A stretch of DNA of 7,576 nt from assembly GCA_947311815.1 (NCBI GenBank), contig CAMZMA010000089.1, positions 1-7,576 on the forward strand, in the 5' to 3' direction. Origin of the DNA: an uncultured Flavobacteriaceae bacterium (GTDB lineage: Bacteria > Bacteroidota > Bacteroidia > Flavobacteriales > Flavobacteriaceae). Position numbers and translations under genes: made by a program. The notes under the pieces are model-generated. The model was not told the DNA's origin. It saw only the letters and a list, made by a program, of their open reading frames with translations, and searched no databases. Of the stretch, positions 1-6,894 are shown in pieces (positions within the stretch are counted from its first letter, which is position 1; each line of letters opens with the position of its first letter).

Positions 1-2
1 TA

Positions 3-377
3 ATGGAGAATCCAGAAATAATTTTTTCTGAAATAACAGATAGAAATCAAACATTTTCAAATGATTTTATAATTCCTAAAAAAGGAGTTGTAGAAATACA
101 GTTACATAATTTCAATCCCATTATAACTTCTGATTATTTTAACGTACATGTAAAATATTATTATGCTTTTTTAAATCATAATTGGATAACGCATCAGTCA
201 TGGGATGGAATTTACACAAATTCTTCTAGTAGTGAAACTGTTTTAAGAGCTGAAGCCGTTGTTGGCGACGATGTGCGTATTATAGTAAATAAACAAAAAA
301 ACGGAATTAAAGAAACCTTTGAACAATTGGTTCAGTTAAATTCACAAAATAATTTATTATTAGAGTTTGATTACTAA
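3..377 (+). CDS. Hypothetical protein, 124 residues, possibly 5'-truncated
   Basis: I do not recognise this family. The frame opens with ATG two bases from the window edge, so this may be an internal methionine of a longer protein, and the true start cannot be judged. The product is soluble-looking, with no signal peptide or membrane segment visible. It is rich in Asn, Ile, Val and aromatic residues, with alternating hydrophobic stretches (for example residues 28-36 and 45-57) that suggest a mostly beta fold. There are no cysteines and no obvious catalytic motif. It ends in LEFDY followed by TAA. The gene converges on the mannose-1-phosphate guanylyltransferase gene, only 12 bp away, and its stop codon lies inside a hairpin at 353-384. 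That it is a real gene is likely from its length and codon use like its neighbours. Its function is unknown. Confidence 0.6.
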   Translation: MENPEIIFSEITDRNQTFSNDFIIPKKGVVEIQLHNFNPIITSDYFNVHVKYYYAFLNHNWITHQSWDGIYTNSSSSETVLRAEAVVGDDVRIIVNKQKNGIKETFEQLVQLNSQNNLLLEFDY

Positions 378-384
378 TAATAAA
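353..384. terminator. AT hairpin spanning a stop codon between convergent genes
   Basis: Bases 353-363 and 374-384 are perfect reverse complements (11-bp stem, all A/T except one G-C pair) around a 10-nt loop. The right arm contains the TAA stop of the + strand gene, and the minus-strand gene ends a few bases further right. The position between convergent stops suggests a transcription end signal or an mRNA 3'-end stabiliser. No long T tract follows on the + strand, and only a moderately T-rich stretch follows on the minus strand, so termination is an inference. Confidence 0.4.
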
Positions 385-389
385 AAGAT

Positions 390-1454
390 TTACTCAAGAC
401 TATTTTTTACCTCATCCGCAATCTGTTTGATATCTTGTTCGTTTTTTTTAGGGCAAATAAGCAGTACATCATCTTTTTCTATGATGATAAAATCATGTAA
501 ACCCTGAACAATCACTTTTTTACCAGCACGGGTTCTTACCATGTTTCCTTGTGCATCTTTAAAAATTGATTTAGCACCAACAACTGCGTTTTCTTGGGCG
601 TCTTTTTCTAACTTATTGTATAAAGAACCCCAAGTACCTAAATCGTTCCATCCAAAATCTACAGGTAAAACAAACACATTATTTACACGCTCCATAATGC
701 CAAAATCTATCGAAATATTTTCGCATTTTTCATAGTTACATTTTATAAAATCATCTTCAAAATCGGTATTATATACATTATTTCCATCGTCTAAAACATC
801 AACCATTGTTGGTAACGAATTTTTAAATGCGTTTAAAATACTTTTTGCCGACCATACAAAAATACCTGCATTCCATAAATAATCGCCATTTGCTAAAAAT
901 TGTTTTGCTCTAGAAATATCGGGTTTTTCGGTAAAGTTTTTTACTTTTTTTATGTCGGTATTTCCTTCATCAAACTGAATATAACCATAGCCTGTATTTG
1001 GCGAGTTAGGTTGAATGCCCAAAGTCATTAAAATATCTTCTTTTTGGCACGCATCAAACGATGTTTTAATGTTGTTTAAAAACTCTTTTTCATCGTCAAT
1101 CCAATGATCTGAAGGAGCAATTAATAAAACCGCATCTTTATTTTTATCTTTAATTTTTAACGCTGCATATAAAATACAAGGCGCTGTATTTCTCATGGCA
1201 GGTTCTAGTAATAACTGATTTTTTTGAAGCGATGGCAATTGTTGTAACACCAAATCTTTATAACGTTGGTTGGTGGCAATCAAAATATTTTCACTCGGCA
1301 CTAATTGATTAATTCGCTCAAAAGTACGTTGTAACAAAGATTGTCCAGTTCCTAACATGTCATGAAACTGTTTCGGAAATTCAGGAGTGCTAACAGGCCA
1401 AAAACGAGAGCCAACACCACCTGCCATAATTACTGCGTAATAATTGTTTTTCAT
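390..1454 (-). CDS. manC: Mannose-1-phosphate guanylyltransferase (GDP-mannose synthesis)
   Basis: This cytoplasmic enzyme joins mannose-1-phosphate and GTP to give GDP-mannose and pyrophosphate, supplying mannose, fucose or rhamnose residues for surface polysaccharides and glycans. The 354-residue protein carries the sugar-nucleotidyltransferase signature AGGVGSRFWPVS at 11-22, EPAMRNT at 84-90, APSDH at 113-117 (metal-binding Asp region), NTGYGYI at 153-159, FTEKPD at 174-179, LWNAGIFVW at 193-201 and DFGWNDLGTW at 266-275. It is the short monofunctional type, without the C-terminal cupin phosphomannose isomerase domain of the roughly 470-residue bifunctional enzymes. I place the start at the ATG at 1454, which overlaps the TGA of the upstream SprT-like gene as ATGA. 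A further in-frame ATG at 1517 would only add residues inside that gene. This is the last gene of the five-gene minus-strand operon. The family call is firm; GDP-mannose specificity rests on motif resemblance. Confidence 0.93.
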   Translation of the reverse strand: MKNNYYAVIMAGGVGSRFWPVSTPEFPKQFHDMLGTGQSLLQRTFERINQLVPSENILIATNQRYKDLVLQQLPSLQKNQLLLEPAMRNTAPCILYAALKIKDKNKDAVLLIAPSDHWIDDEKEFLNNIKTSFDACQKEDILMTLGIQPNSPNTGYGYIQFDEGNTDIKKVKNFTEKPDISRAKQFLANGDYLWNAGIFVWSAKSILNAFKNSLPTMVDVLDDGNNVYNTDFEDDFIKCNYEKCENISIDFGIMERVNNVFVLPVDFGWNDLGTWGSLYNKLEKDAQENAVVGAKSIFKDAQGNMVRTRAGKKVIVQGLHDFIIIEKDDVLLICPKKNEQDIKQIADEVKNSLE

Positions 1455-2038
1455 AAAATCTCTACTTCTACGTTCTGATTGAACAAATATACACGTTTGT
1501 TTTGTGTATTGGTGCATTCAAAACGAGTTCTTCTTTTATTTCTTCTTTGGTAAATGGTTTTTTTAAAACGAAAGAAACCATTCAGCGGAACTTCAAAAAT
1601 ATAATGTTTTCCTACTTCTTTGCTAAATTCTTTTAAAGCTAATGATAAATGTACATCTGCATCTGTACTGGCTTTCGGGTTTTTTAAATACTGTGCTAGC
1701 AAAGGTAAAATATGCTTCGGATATATTTCGGGCTGTAAAAAAGGCAACATTAAATGCTGAAAAACTGTTTTCCAATGTTTTCCGTGAGGTTGAACTCTTC
1801 CAAATTTTTGATACGTTACATGATGAGCAATTTCATGTACCAAGGTAAGTAAAAACTGGTATTTATTCAGACTATTGTTCACCGTAATTTGAAATTTACC
1901 ATTCGGTAATTTTCTAAAATCGCCATGTTTTGTAGCTCTTTTGTTGACAATTTTTAACACAAAAGCATGTTGTTCAATTAAATATTGAACAATCGGAATT
2001 GCTTTTTCTGGGATGTATTGCTGATAATTGTTAGACAA
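1451..2038 (-). CDS. SprT-like zinc metalloprotease domain protein
   Basis: This 195-residue protein has the SprT/Spartan-type zincin motif HEIAH at 68-72 (His68 and His72 as zinc ligands, Glu69 catalytic). It is followed by QPHGKHW at 83-89, where His85 is the probable third ligand. In eukaryotes the family cleaves DNA-protein crosslinks; the role of bacterial SprT-like proteins is poorly defined, so no substrate is assigned. Only one cysteine is present (near residue 175), so the four-Cys zinc ribbon found at the C-terminus of many SprT proteins is absent. The C-terminus is basic (RRNKRRTRFE), which could suit nucleic-acid contact. No ATG lies between the in-frame stop at 2051-2053 and residue 96, so a TTG at 2038 is the best start. 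It begins 12 bp after the SDR gene in the same frame and overlaps manC by 4 bp (ATGA). No signal peptide is seen, so it is probably cytoplasmic. Confidence 0.85.
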   Translation of the reverse strand: MSNNYQQYIPEKAIPIVQYLIEQHAFVLKIVNKRATKHGDFRKLPNGKFQITVNNSLNKYQFLLTLVHEIAHHVTYQKFGRVQPHGKHWKTVFQHLMLPFLQPEIYPKHILPLLAQYLKNPKASTDADVHLSLALKEFSKEVGKHYIFEVPLNGFFRFKKTIYQRRNKRRTRFECTNTQNKRVYLFNQNVEVEIL

Positions 2039-2050
2039 ATGAAAATAAAA

Positions 2051-2734
2051 TTAAGGAGTAGAGCTAGATACTTGCAATACTTTTCCGTTATAAAATGTAT
2101 TGCCTGTTAGTGCAAAATCGGCAATATAATTTGCCATTTCTATGGCAGAAAGTGGTGCTTTGTACCCAGGAAAAGCTTCTTCAAGCATTTCGGTTTGTAC
2201 AGCGCCTAAAGCTAAAACATTAAACGCTATGTGTTGTTCTTTATATTCTTCGGCTAATAATTCTGATAAGGTAATTACAGCGCCTTTTGCAGAACTATAC
2301 GCCGCTAAACCAGCAAATTTAAAACTTCCTTGAATGCCACCCATACTACTAATAGTAACTACATGACTGCCTTTTTGTAAAAACGGAATGAGTTGTTTTG
2401 TTAATGCAGCAACTGCAAAAACATTTACGTTATAAACTTCTAAAAAATCGGCAGAAGTTAGTTGAGTAAAAGGTTTGTTAATGAGTTTTCCTGCATTATT
2501 GATTAAAATATCTACTTTTTTCCAATTTGTTTTTATAAAATCAGCAGCTTTTTTTAGGTCATTTTCTTGCGTTAAATCTACCGATAAAACAGTAATATTT
2601 TTATGATTTATTTTTTTTAAAGGTTTCGTATTTCTTGATAGAGCAAGTACTTTATGTCCGTCATTTGCAAATTTTTGAGCCAATTCAAATCCAATTCCTC
2701 TACTGGTGCCTGTTATTACAATGTTTTTAGTCAT
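2051..2734 (-). CDS. Short-chain dehydrogenase/reductase (SDR), classical type
   Basis: This 227-residue protein is a typical NAD(P)-dependent Rossmann-fold oxidoreductase. It shows the cofactor glycine motif TGTSRGIG at 8-15, NNAG at 79-82, a probable catalytic Ser within ISS at 128-130, and the YSSAK catalytic Tyr146/Lys150 pair. The Arg at 12 and Arg at 34, after the second beta strand, hint at NADPH preference, but this is inference. The substrate cannot be read from sequence; small SDRs of this kind reduce carbonyl or 3-oxoacyl groups, and the name should stay generic. It has no signal peptide and is presumably cytoplasmic. The ATG at 2734 overlaps the end of the M48 protease gene by 8 bp, pointing to translational coupling, and the SprT-like gene follows after 12 bp. 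The C-terminus is a short SSSTP tail, and the length is slightly below the usual 240-260 residues, with no catalytic element missing. Confidence 0.92.
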   Translation of the reverse strand: MTKNIVITGTSRGIGFELAQKFANDGHKVLALSRNTKPLKKINHKNITVLSVDLTQENDLKKAADFIKTNWKKVDILINNAGKLINKPFTQLTSADFLEVYNVNVFAVAALTKQLIPFLQKGSHVVTISSMGGIQGSFKFAGLAAYSSAKGAVITLSELLAEEYKEQHIAFNVLALGAVQTEMLEEAFPGYKAPLSAIEMANYIADFALTGNTFYNGKVLQVSSSTP

Positions 2735-3839
2735 TTGTGCTTTCTTTTTGAGGTGTTTGTATAAGGCTTGCTTTTAAAATTTTCCATTTTTCTTTTAGTA
2801 ATTTGTTTTCGACAATATTAGTTTGTTTATCAGCAATTTTTTGAGAATAAAGTATTCTATCTTTTAACATTGGATGATTGCTAAGAAAAGTTGGTACATC
2901 AATTAATGATTCTTTTTTTAAGATTTTAAAAAGTTGAGGCATTCCATTTTGGTCAATTGCGTTTTTTTTCATCACTTTAAGACCAAAAACATCAGCTTCT
3001 TTTTCTAAATCTCTTGTGTAAGAAAGTTGCGAAAACATATGAGCATTATCTGCCATTACAGCAGTAACACCGCTAACATCGCCAAAAAGAGCAGAAATAA
3101 AAATTGCACCAGATAAATTTCGAGCCACATTTTTTAAGACATGTCTGTTTTCTATATGAGAAATTTCGTGAGCAATTAGTGCCGTTAACTGAGCTTCGTT
3201 TTCAATTTTTTTTAGGAGATTAGAATAGACTACAATTTTGCCTCCAGAAAGCGCAAAAGCATTTAATTGCTTGCTTTCTACAACATAAGTTTTAATAGGA
3301 AAAACAGCATCAATTTTTAAAACATCTACAAAGTTTTGTAGGTGTTTAGAGGCATCATCATTTATTTCTAAATCAGTACTAAGAATGCTAAAAACATAAT
3401 CACCAAAGTCAATAACATTTTTTTTACTTAAATTTTTGACAAAAGAAGTAGCAACTGTAGGAATTGCATAAAAATAAACTCCAGATCCGATACTAACTAA
3501 AATAAATAAAAGGATTAGTAATGATTTTTTTAAAGAACCATGTAAAAATGTATCTACTTTATTGGTTAGGTTTTTTTGATGACTGTTGTTTATGTAATCT
3601 ATAAAAGAAGTATTGTTGCTTTCTATTTTTTGAAACGGAAAAAATTTTCCATAAGTAAAAGACACAAATCCTTTTGTATAAACTTCAGATTTTTTAATTG
3701 CATTAATATCCCAAGAAATATTTATTTGATTTCCTATATCATTAACATACGTAATTTTCCATCCTAAAGAATTAGGAGAAACTGTTGCTTTTTGAGTTTT
3801 AGATGATTTTCCATCAAAATAATTTACTTTGAATGACAT
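2727..3839 (-). CDS. Membrane-anchored M48-family metalloprotease
   Basis: This 370-residue zinc protease of the M48 (Ste24/HtpX/BepA-like) clan has three parts. Residues 1-90 form an N-terminal beta-rich domain opening with YFDGKSS, resembling the small domain (DUF7092 type, from memory) that precedes M48 in proteins paired with DUF898. A single transmembrane helix lies at about 105-128. The peptidase domain follows, with NAFALSGGKIVVYSNLL at 193-209, HEISH at 224-228 (zinc ligands His224 and His228, catalytic Glu225), the third-ligand region EKEAD at 279-283 (probably Glu281) and SNHPMLKDRI at 320-329. All expected catalytic residues are present. The protease domain is probably periplasmic, with a role in envelope protein quality control; both are inferred from relatives. 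It starts 2 bp after the DUF898 gene and its last 8 bp overlap the SDR gene, so it is likely co-expressed and may work with the DUF898 membrane protein. Confidence 0.9.
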   Translation of the reverse strand: MSFKVNYFDGKSSKTQKATVSPNSLGWKITYVNDIGNQINISWDINAIKKSEVYTKGFVSFTYGKFFPFQKIESNNTSFIDYINNSHQKNLTNKVDTFLHGSLKKSLLILLFILVSIGSGVYFYAIPTVATSFVKNLSKKNVIDFGDYVFSILSTDLEINDDASKHLQNFVDVLKIDAVFPIKTYVVESKQLNAFALSGGKIVVYSNLLKKIENEAQLTALIAHEISHIENRHVLKNVARNLSGAIFISALFGDVSGVTAVMADNAHMFSQLSYTRDLEKEADVFGLKVMKKNAIDQNGMPQLFKILKKESLIDVPTFLSNHPMLKDRILYSQKIADKQTNIVENKLLKEKWKILKASLIQTPQKESTND

Positions 3840-3841
3840 TT

Positions 3842-4813
3842 TTATAACAAATCAAAGTCTAAGAAATCTAAGAAATCATCGCCAGCGGCATCATCATAAT
3901 CATCATGAGATACTTGTTGAATCGTATTAGTGTCAAAATTTCCTTCAATTTCAATAAAACGAAATAAAAATTTAAATGTTCTAACAGCAACCCAAGGAGT
4001 TGCAATACCCAAAGTAAATAAAATGAGTAAAAAATTTACAACGAGTAACTCAAAAACATCTCCCGTTTTCATAGTAAATCTAAAATGTACAGGTTTTCCG
4101 TTTTGATTAATTTCTGTATTATCTACGTAGAATTGCATTAAATTTTTATAATACCAAAAGCTGTAAATTCCTAAGGTAATATAAAAGAGGAGAATAAATT
4201 TTACATTTATCCAAAATAAATCACCACCTTTTCCTTTGAAATTAAAAGATAAATCGCCAAAACGTAAATGACTAAAAATGTATTTTCTAATATCTATTTG
4301 AAACCAAGCGCCATAAAAACCAAGAGTAATAATTGTTAAAAAAAAGCCTTTTATAAAAAGCCAAAAGAACTCCATTCTATCTCCTAGATATTTAAAGTGA
4401 ATGCCTTTCCAAGAGCTTCTAGATGAACGATATCTTATAGCGCCATGAATGGCAAAAGGAATAATTAGTAAAAAAAACAGGTAAAAAATACCAAAAGCAC
4501 TGAGTAAAAAAGTTTCATTTCTTGTTTGTAAGGCGTAGATTAAAAATCCGTATAAGAGAATAAAAATAACATAGATTTTTATAAAACCTTTAAAAACTTC
4601 AATTCCTGTAGCATGAAACTGAAACCTAGAATTATCAAGTTCTGTTGATTGATAATGATAGTTCAGCATTTCTACTTTTGCCCAAGGATAATAGAGACCA
4701 AAAGTGATGAGTGTTAAAATGATATTTTTAAAGTAGATAAGTGCAAATTCAGAACCTTTACCAAAGTATTTGATTCTTTTTCGGGCAATTAGATTAGTCG
4801 ATATAACTTCCAT
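3842..4813 (-). CDS. DUF898 / YjgN-like polytopic inner-membrane protein
   Basis: This 323-residue, very hydrophobic protein has about six transmembrane segments (roughly 24-43, 75-95, 104-124, 150-170, 200-220 and 255-275). A motif of the form L-x(2-3)-T-[LF]-G-[LFI]-[YA]-x-x-W recurs four times: FGLYYPW at 38-44, LGFYGAW at 164-170, LGIYSFW at 214-220 and LGIATPW at 268-274. Each copy is followed by a basic/aromatic stretch and a beta-like segment. This repeat is the hallmark of DUF898 (YjgN) proteins, whose molecular function is unknown. From memory, DUF898 genes often sit next to an M48 protease gene, as here with a 2-bp gap, so the two may act together in the envelope. The C-terminal 20 residues are strongly acidic (nine Asp after position 303) and probably face the cytoplasm or serve as a partner-binding tail. 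It is the first gene of the five-gene minus-strand operon. Confidence 0.85.
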   Translation of the reverse strand: MEVISTNLIARKRIKYFGKGSEFALIYFKNIILTLITFGLYYPWAKVEMLNYHYQSTELDNSRFQFHATGIEVFKGFIKIYVIFILLYGFLIYALQTRNETFLLSAFGIFYLFFLLIIPFAIHGAIRYRSSRSSWKGIHFKYLGDRMEFFWLFIKGFFLTIITLGFYGAWFQIDIRKYIFSHLRFGDLSFNFKGKGGDLFWINVKFILLFYITLGIYSFWYYKNLMQFYVDNTEINQNGKPVHFRFTMKTGDVFELLVVNFLLILFTLGIATPWVAVRTFKFLFRFIEIEGNFDTNTIQQVSHDDYDDAAGDDFLDFLDFDLL

Positions 4814-4850
4814 AAAGTTTTTGTTAGAATTAGTCTCAAAAATGCAACTT

Positions 4851-4858
4851 TATTTTTG
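4851..4858 (+). promoter_or_regulatory. Candidate Bacteroidota -7 element for the amidohydrolase gene
   Basis: These bases read TATTTTTG, matching TAnnTTTG, about 65 bp before the amidohydrolase start. A TTG at 4821-4823 could be the -33 element, but the 27-nt gap is longer than usual. The element lies only 6 nt from the opposing minus-strand candidate, so if both are real the divergent promoters overlap. Confidence 0.33.
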
Positions 4859-4864
4859 TTCTTA

Positions 4865-4872
4865 CAAATTTA
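4865..4872 (-). promoter_or_regulatory. Candidate Bacteroidota -7 element for the DUF898-manC operon
   Basis: On the minus strand these bases read TAAATTTG, an exact match to the TAnnTTTG -7 consensus of Bacteroidota housekeeping promoters, about 50 bp upstream of the first operon gene. No TTG is found at the usual 17-23 nt upstream; the nearest is about 34 nt away (4907-4909). In such AT-rich DNA the match could be chance. Confidence 0.3.
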
Positions 4873-4923
4873 TGATTTAGAGTTGTGTGAAAAAACGTAC
4901 ATTTATCAACTTAAAAACTTTAA

Positions 4924-6207
4924 ATGATGAAAAAAACACTTCTTTTTATTTCTTTTCTGTGGATGATAGGAAATTTAACTGCCCAAAACACCTATATTTT
5001 ATGCGGGAAATTAATCGATACAAAATCAGGAAAAATCCTGAAGAAAAAAACCATTATTGTTCATAATAACAAAATTGTTGATGTGATGAATGGCTATGTA
5101 ATGCCTAAAAATAAGGTTGATTCAACGATTGATTTACGCAATAAAGTTGTGCTACCAGGTCTTATAGATATGCACGTTCATATAGAACATGAATACGATA
5201 AAAACTCAAGAATTAACGGCTATATTTTAAACGAATCCGATGTGGCGTATAATTCGGTAGGTTTTGCGAAATCAACGTTATTAGCTGGGTTTACTACGGT
5301 TAGAGATTTAGGAGGTTCGGGCGTAAATATTTCGTTACGTAAAGCAATTGATGCAGGGAAAATTATGGGACCAAGAATTTTTACAGCAGGAAAAGCCATC
5401 GGAACTACAGGAGGTCATGCAGACCCAACCAACGGAAGAAGTAGAAAATTAATAGGAAATCCTGGACCAAAAGAAGGTGTGGTAAATAGTGTTAACGATG
5501 CTCGTAAAGCTGTAAGACAACGCTATAAAAACGGAGCAGATTGTATTAAAATAACAGCTACTGGTGGTGTGTTAAGTTTGGCAAAAAGCGGCGATAATCC
5601 GCAGTTTACTATTGAAGAGATTAAAGAAATTTGTAAAACCGCTAATGATTACGGAATGCATGTAGCAGCACATGCTCATGGCGATTTAGGAATGCAAAGA
5701 GCTATTATTGGAGGCGTAACAACCATAGAACACGGTACTTATATGAGCGATAAAACCATGGAGTTGATGATACAACACAACGCTTATTTAGTACCCACTA
5801 TTACGGCGGGTAAAGAAGTGGTTGACAAAGCAAAAATTAAAGGATTTTATCCTGCCATTGTTGTGCCTAAAGCTTTGGCGGTAGGACCACAAATACAAGG
5901 AACTTTTGCCAAGGCGTATAAAAAAGGTGTGCAAATTGCCTTTGGTACAGATGCAGGTGTTTTTCCTCACGGACAAAACGGAAAGGAATTTGGATTTATG
6001 GTAGAAGCAGGAATGCCAGCAATGGAAACCTTACAAGCAGCCACCATAACCAATGCAAAAATTTTAAAAATGGATACCGAACTAGGGCAACTTAAAAAAG
6101 GTTTTTTTGCTGATATTATTGCGGTTGATGAAAACCCAATCAAAAATATTAAAACCATGGAAAATGTAGTTTTTGTGATGAAAAACGGTGTGGTTTATAA
6201 GAAGTAG
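4924..6207 (+). CDS. Secreted metal-dependent amidohydrolase (imidazolonepropionase/Xaa-Pro dipeptidase-like)
   Basis: This 427-residue protein has an N-terminal Sec signal peptide (MMKK, hydrophobic core, probable cleavage after A20 in LTAQN), so it acts in the periplasm or outside. The amidohydrolase TIM-barrel is complete: HVH at 84-86 after LPGLIDM (metal ligands His84 and His86), Lys209 in CIKITATGG (likely carboxylated bridging lysine), His250 in AAHAHGD, His270 in TIEHGT, and Asp343 in GTDAG (catalytic base). Small beta domains flank the barrel at about 22-75 and 385-427. Relatives include imidazolonepropionase-like and Xaa-Pro/Xaa-Arg dipeptidase-type enzymes; export argues against histidine degradation and for peptide or amide scavenging. 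The exact substrate cannot be read. The gene is monocistronic, divergent from the DUF898 operon. The start is one of two tandem ATGs (4924 or 4927), in an A-rich leader with no Shine-Dalgarno. Confidence 0.92.
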   Translation: MMKKTLLFISFLWMIGNLTAQNTYILCGKLIDTKSGKILKKKTIIVHNNKIVDVMNGYVMPKNKVDSTIDLRNKVVLPGLIDMHVHIEHEYDKNSRINGYILNESDVAYNSVGFAKSTLLAGFTTVRDLGGSGVNISLRKAIDAGKIMGPRIFTAGKAIGTTGGHADPTNGRSRKLIGNPGPKEGVVNSVNDARKAVRQRYKNGADCIKITATGGVLSLAKSGDNPQFTIEEIKEICKTANDYGMHVAAHAHGDLGMQRAIIGGVTTIEHGTYMSDKTMELMIQHNAYLVPTITAGKEVVDKAKIKGFYPAIVVPKALAVGPQIQGTFAKAYKKGVQIAFGTDAGVFPHGQNGKEFGFMVEAGMPAMETLQAATITNAKILKMDTELGQLKKGFFADIIAVDENPIKNIKTMENVVFVMKNGVVYKK

Positions 6208-6357
6208 TGATAAATTGATGTAGTTAAAAGACCTAGAACCGTTTCACTATAAGACGCAAGATAAAAGATTTGATTGTAACTATTTGACAAATAATTCTTT
6301 AAAGAATATCTTTTTTAGAGTCGTTGTAAGTTTTAATCGGATAATAGAAATTGATAT

Positions 6358-6399
6358 AAAAAAAATGCTAACTCTTAAGGAGGGAAGTCAGCACTTTTT
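6358..6399. terminator. Candidate bidirectional terminator between convergent genes
   Basis: An imperfect hairpin pairs TGCT at 6366-6369 with AGCA at 6390-6393, and ACT at 6371-6373 with AGT at 6386-6388, with one internal mismatch (A6370/C6389). It is bounded by eight A at 6358-6365 and five T at 6395-6399, so a T tract follows the stem in both directions, stronger on the minus strand. It lies in the 224-bp gap between the amidohydrolase stop and the OB-fold gene stop and could end both transcripts. The rest of that gap (6208-6357) shows no gene. Confidence 0.55.
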
Positions 6400-6431
6400 G
6401 GCAATTTAGGGGGATTTTGTTTTAGGGAAAA

Positions 6432-6893
6432 TTAGTTTACAATCGCACTTTTTTCTACAATTACATGTTCAATCAAGTCTAAATCTTCATCATATTCTGC
6501 ACCAGAGCGCATAACGCCTTTTATTTTTACTGCATCACCTATTTTTAAGTTGGTCACTTGATTGTTGGTGTCAGCTGTAAACGTACAAGAAGCACCCATT
6601 TTTTCGGTAGTGTTTTTTAATAACACAACGTTTTGACCTAATTGATCTTTAGAGATTTTAGCAATTTTCCCAGTAATAATTAATACTTTAGATTCGCCTT
6701 CATCGCTATCTAAATATTTAGCATTTGCTTTTTCTTTATCCGTTAAAAATTCATGTACCAAAGAAGTAGCTGTAACCGTTGCAAACGCTTTGGTAGCTTG
6801 TACATTTCTATGTGGCATAAACCAAAGGTATATAAAAACTCCGATACCAATAATTGCTAAAACGCCTATTATTTTGAATATTTTAGACTTCAT
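6432..6893 (-). CDS. Membrane-anchored OB-fold (tRNA_anti-like) protein
   Basis: This 153-residue protein starts with a basic MKSKIFK and a single hydrophobic helix at about 8-25 without a clear signal-peptidase or lipobox site, so it is probably an N-terminally anchored protein with a periplasmic domain. The motif VQATKAF at 31-37, the later segment with ITGKIAKIS at 73-81, and GDAVKIKGVM at 119-128 fit the tRNA_anti-like OB-fold family found in many Bacteroidota envelope proteins; this is recognition by pattern. One cysteine (Cys103) is present. No enzymatic function is known to me. The ATG at 6893 lies one base after the stop of the YceI-family gene, so the two are very likely co-transcribed and translationally coupled. 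Because the YceI gene is broken at its 5' end here, the expression signal of this gene is displaced too. Confidence 0.75.
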   Translation of the reverse strand: MKSKIFKIIGVLAIIGIGVFIYLWFMPHRNVQATKAFATVTATSLVHEFLTDKEKANAKYLDSDEGESKVLIITGKIAKISKDQLGQNVVLLKNTTEKMGASCTFTADTNNQVTNLKIGDAVKIKGVMRSGAEYDEDLDLIEHVIVEKSAIVN

Positions 6894-6894
6894 T

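Noticed and set aside
541..735. Small + strand open frame opposite the guanylyltransferase gene
   Set aside because: It lies wholly antisense to a well-supported gene, and its composition looks like the complement of coding DNA. There is no independent support. The same applies to small frames at 1642-1848, 2142-2333, 3576-3767, 5788-5976 and 5967-6158.
1455..1517. N-terminal extension of the mannose-1-phosphate guanylyltransferase from an ATG at 1517
   Set aside because: It would overlap the SprT-like gene by 67 bp and add 21 residues with no family resemblance. The ATGA overlap at 1451-1454 places the start right before the nucleotide-binding motif, as usual in this family.
6294..6307. 14-bp palindrome after the amidohydrolase gene as a rho-independent terminator
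   Set aside because: It has no loop and almost no G/C, so it cannot form a stable intramolecular hairpin. The structure at 6358-6399 is the better candidate.
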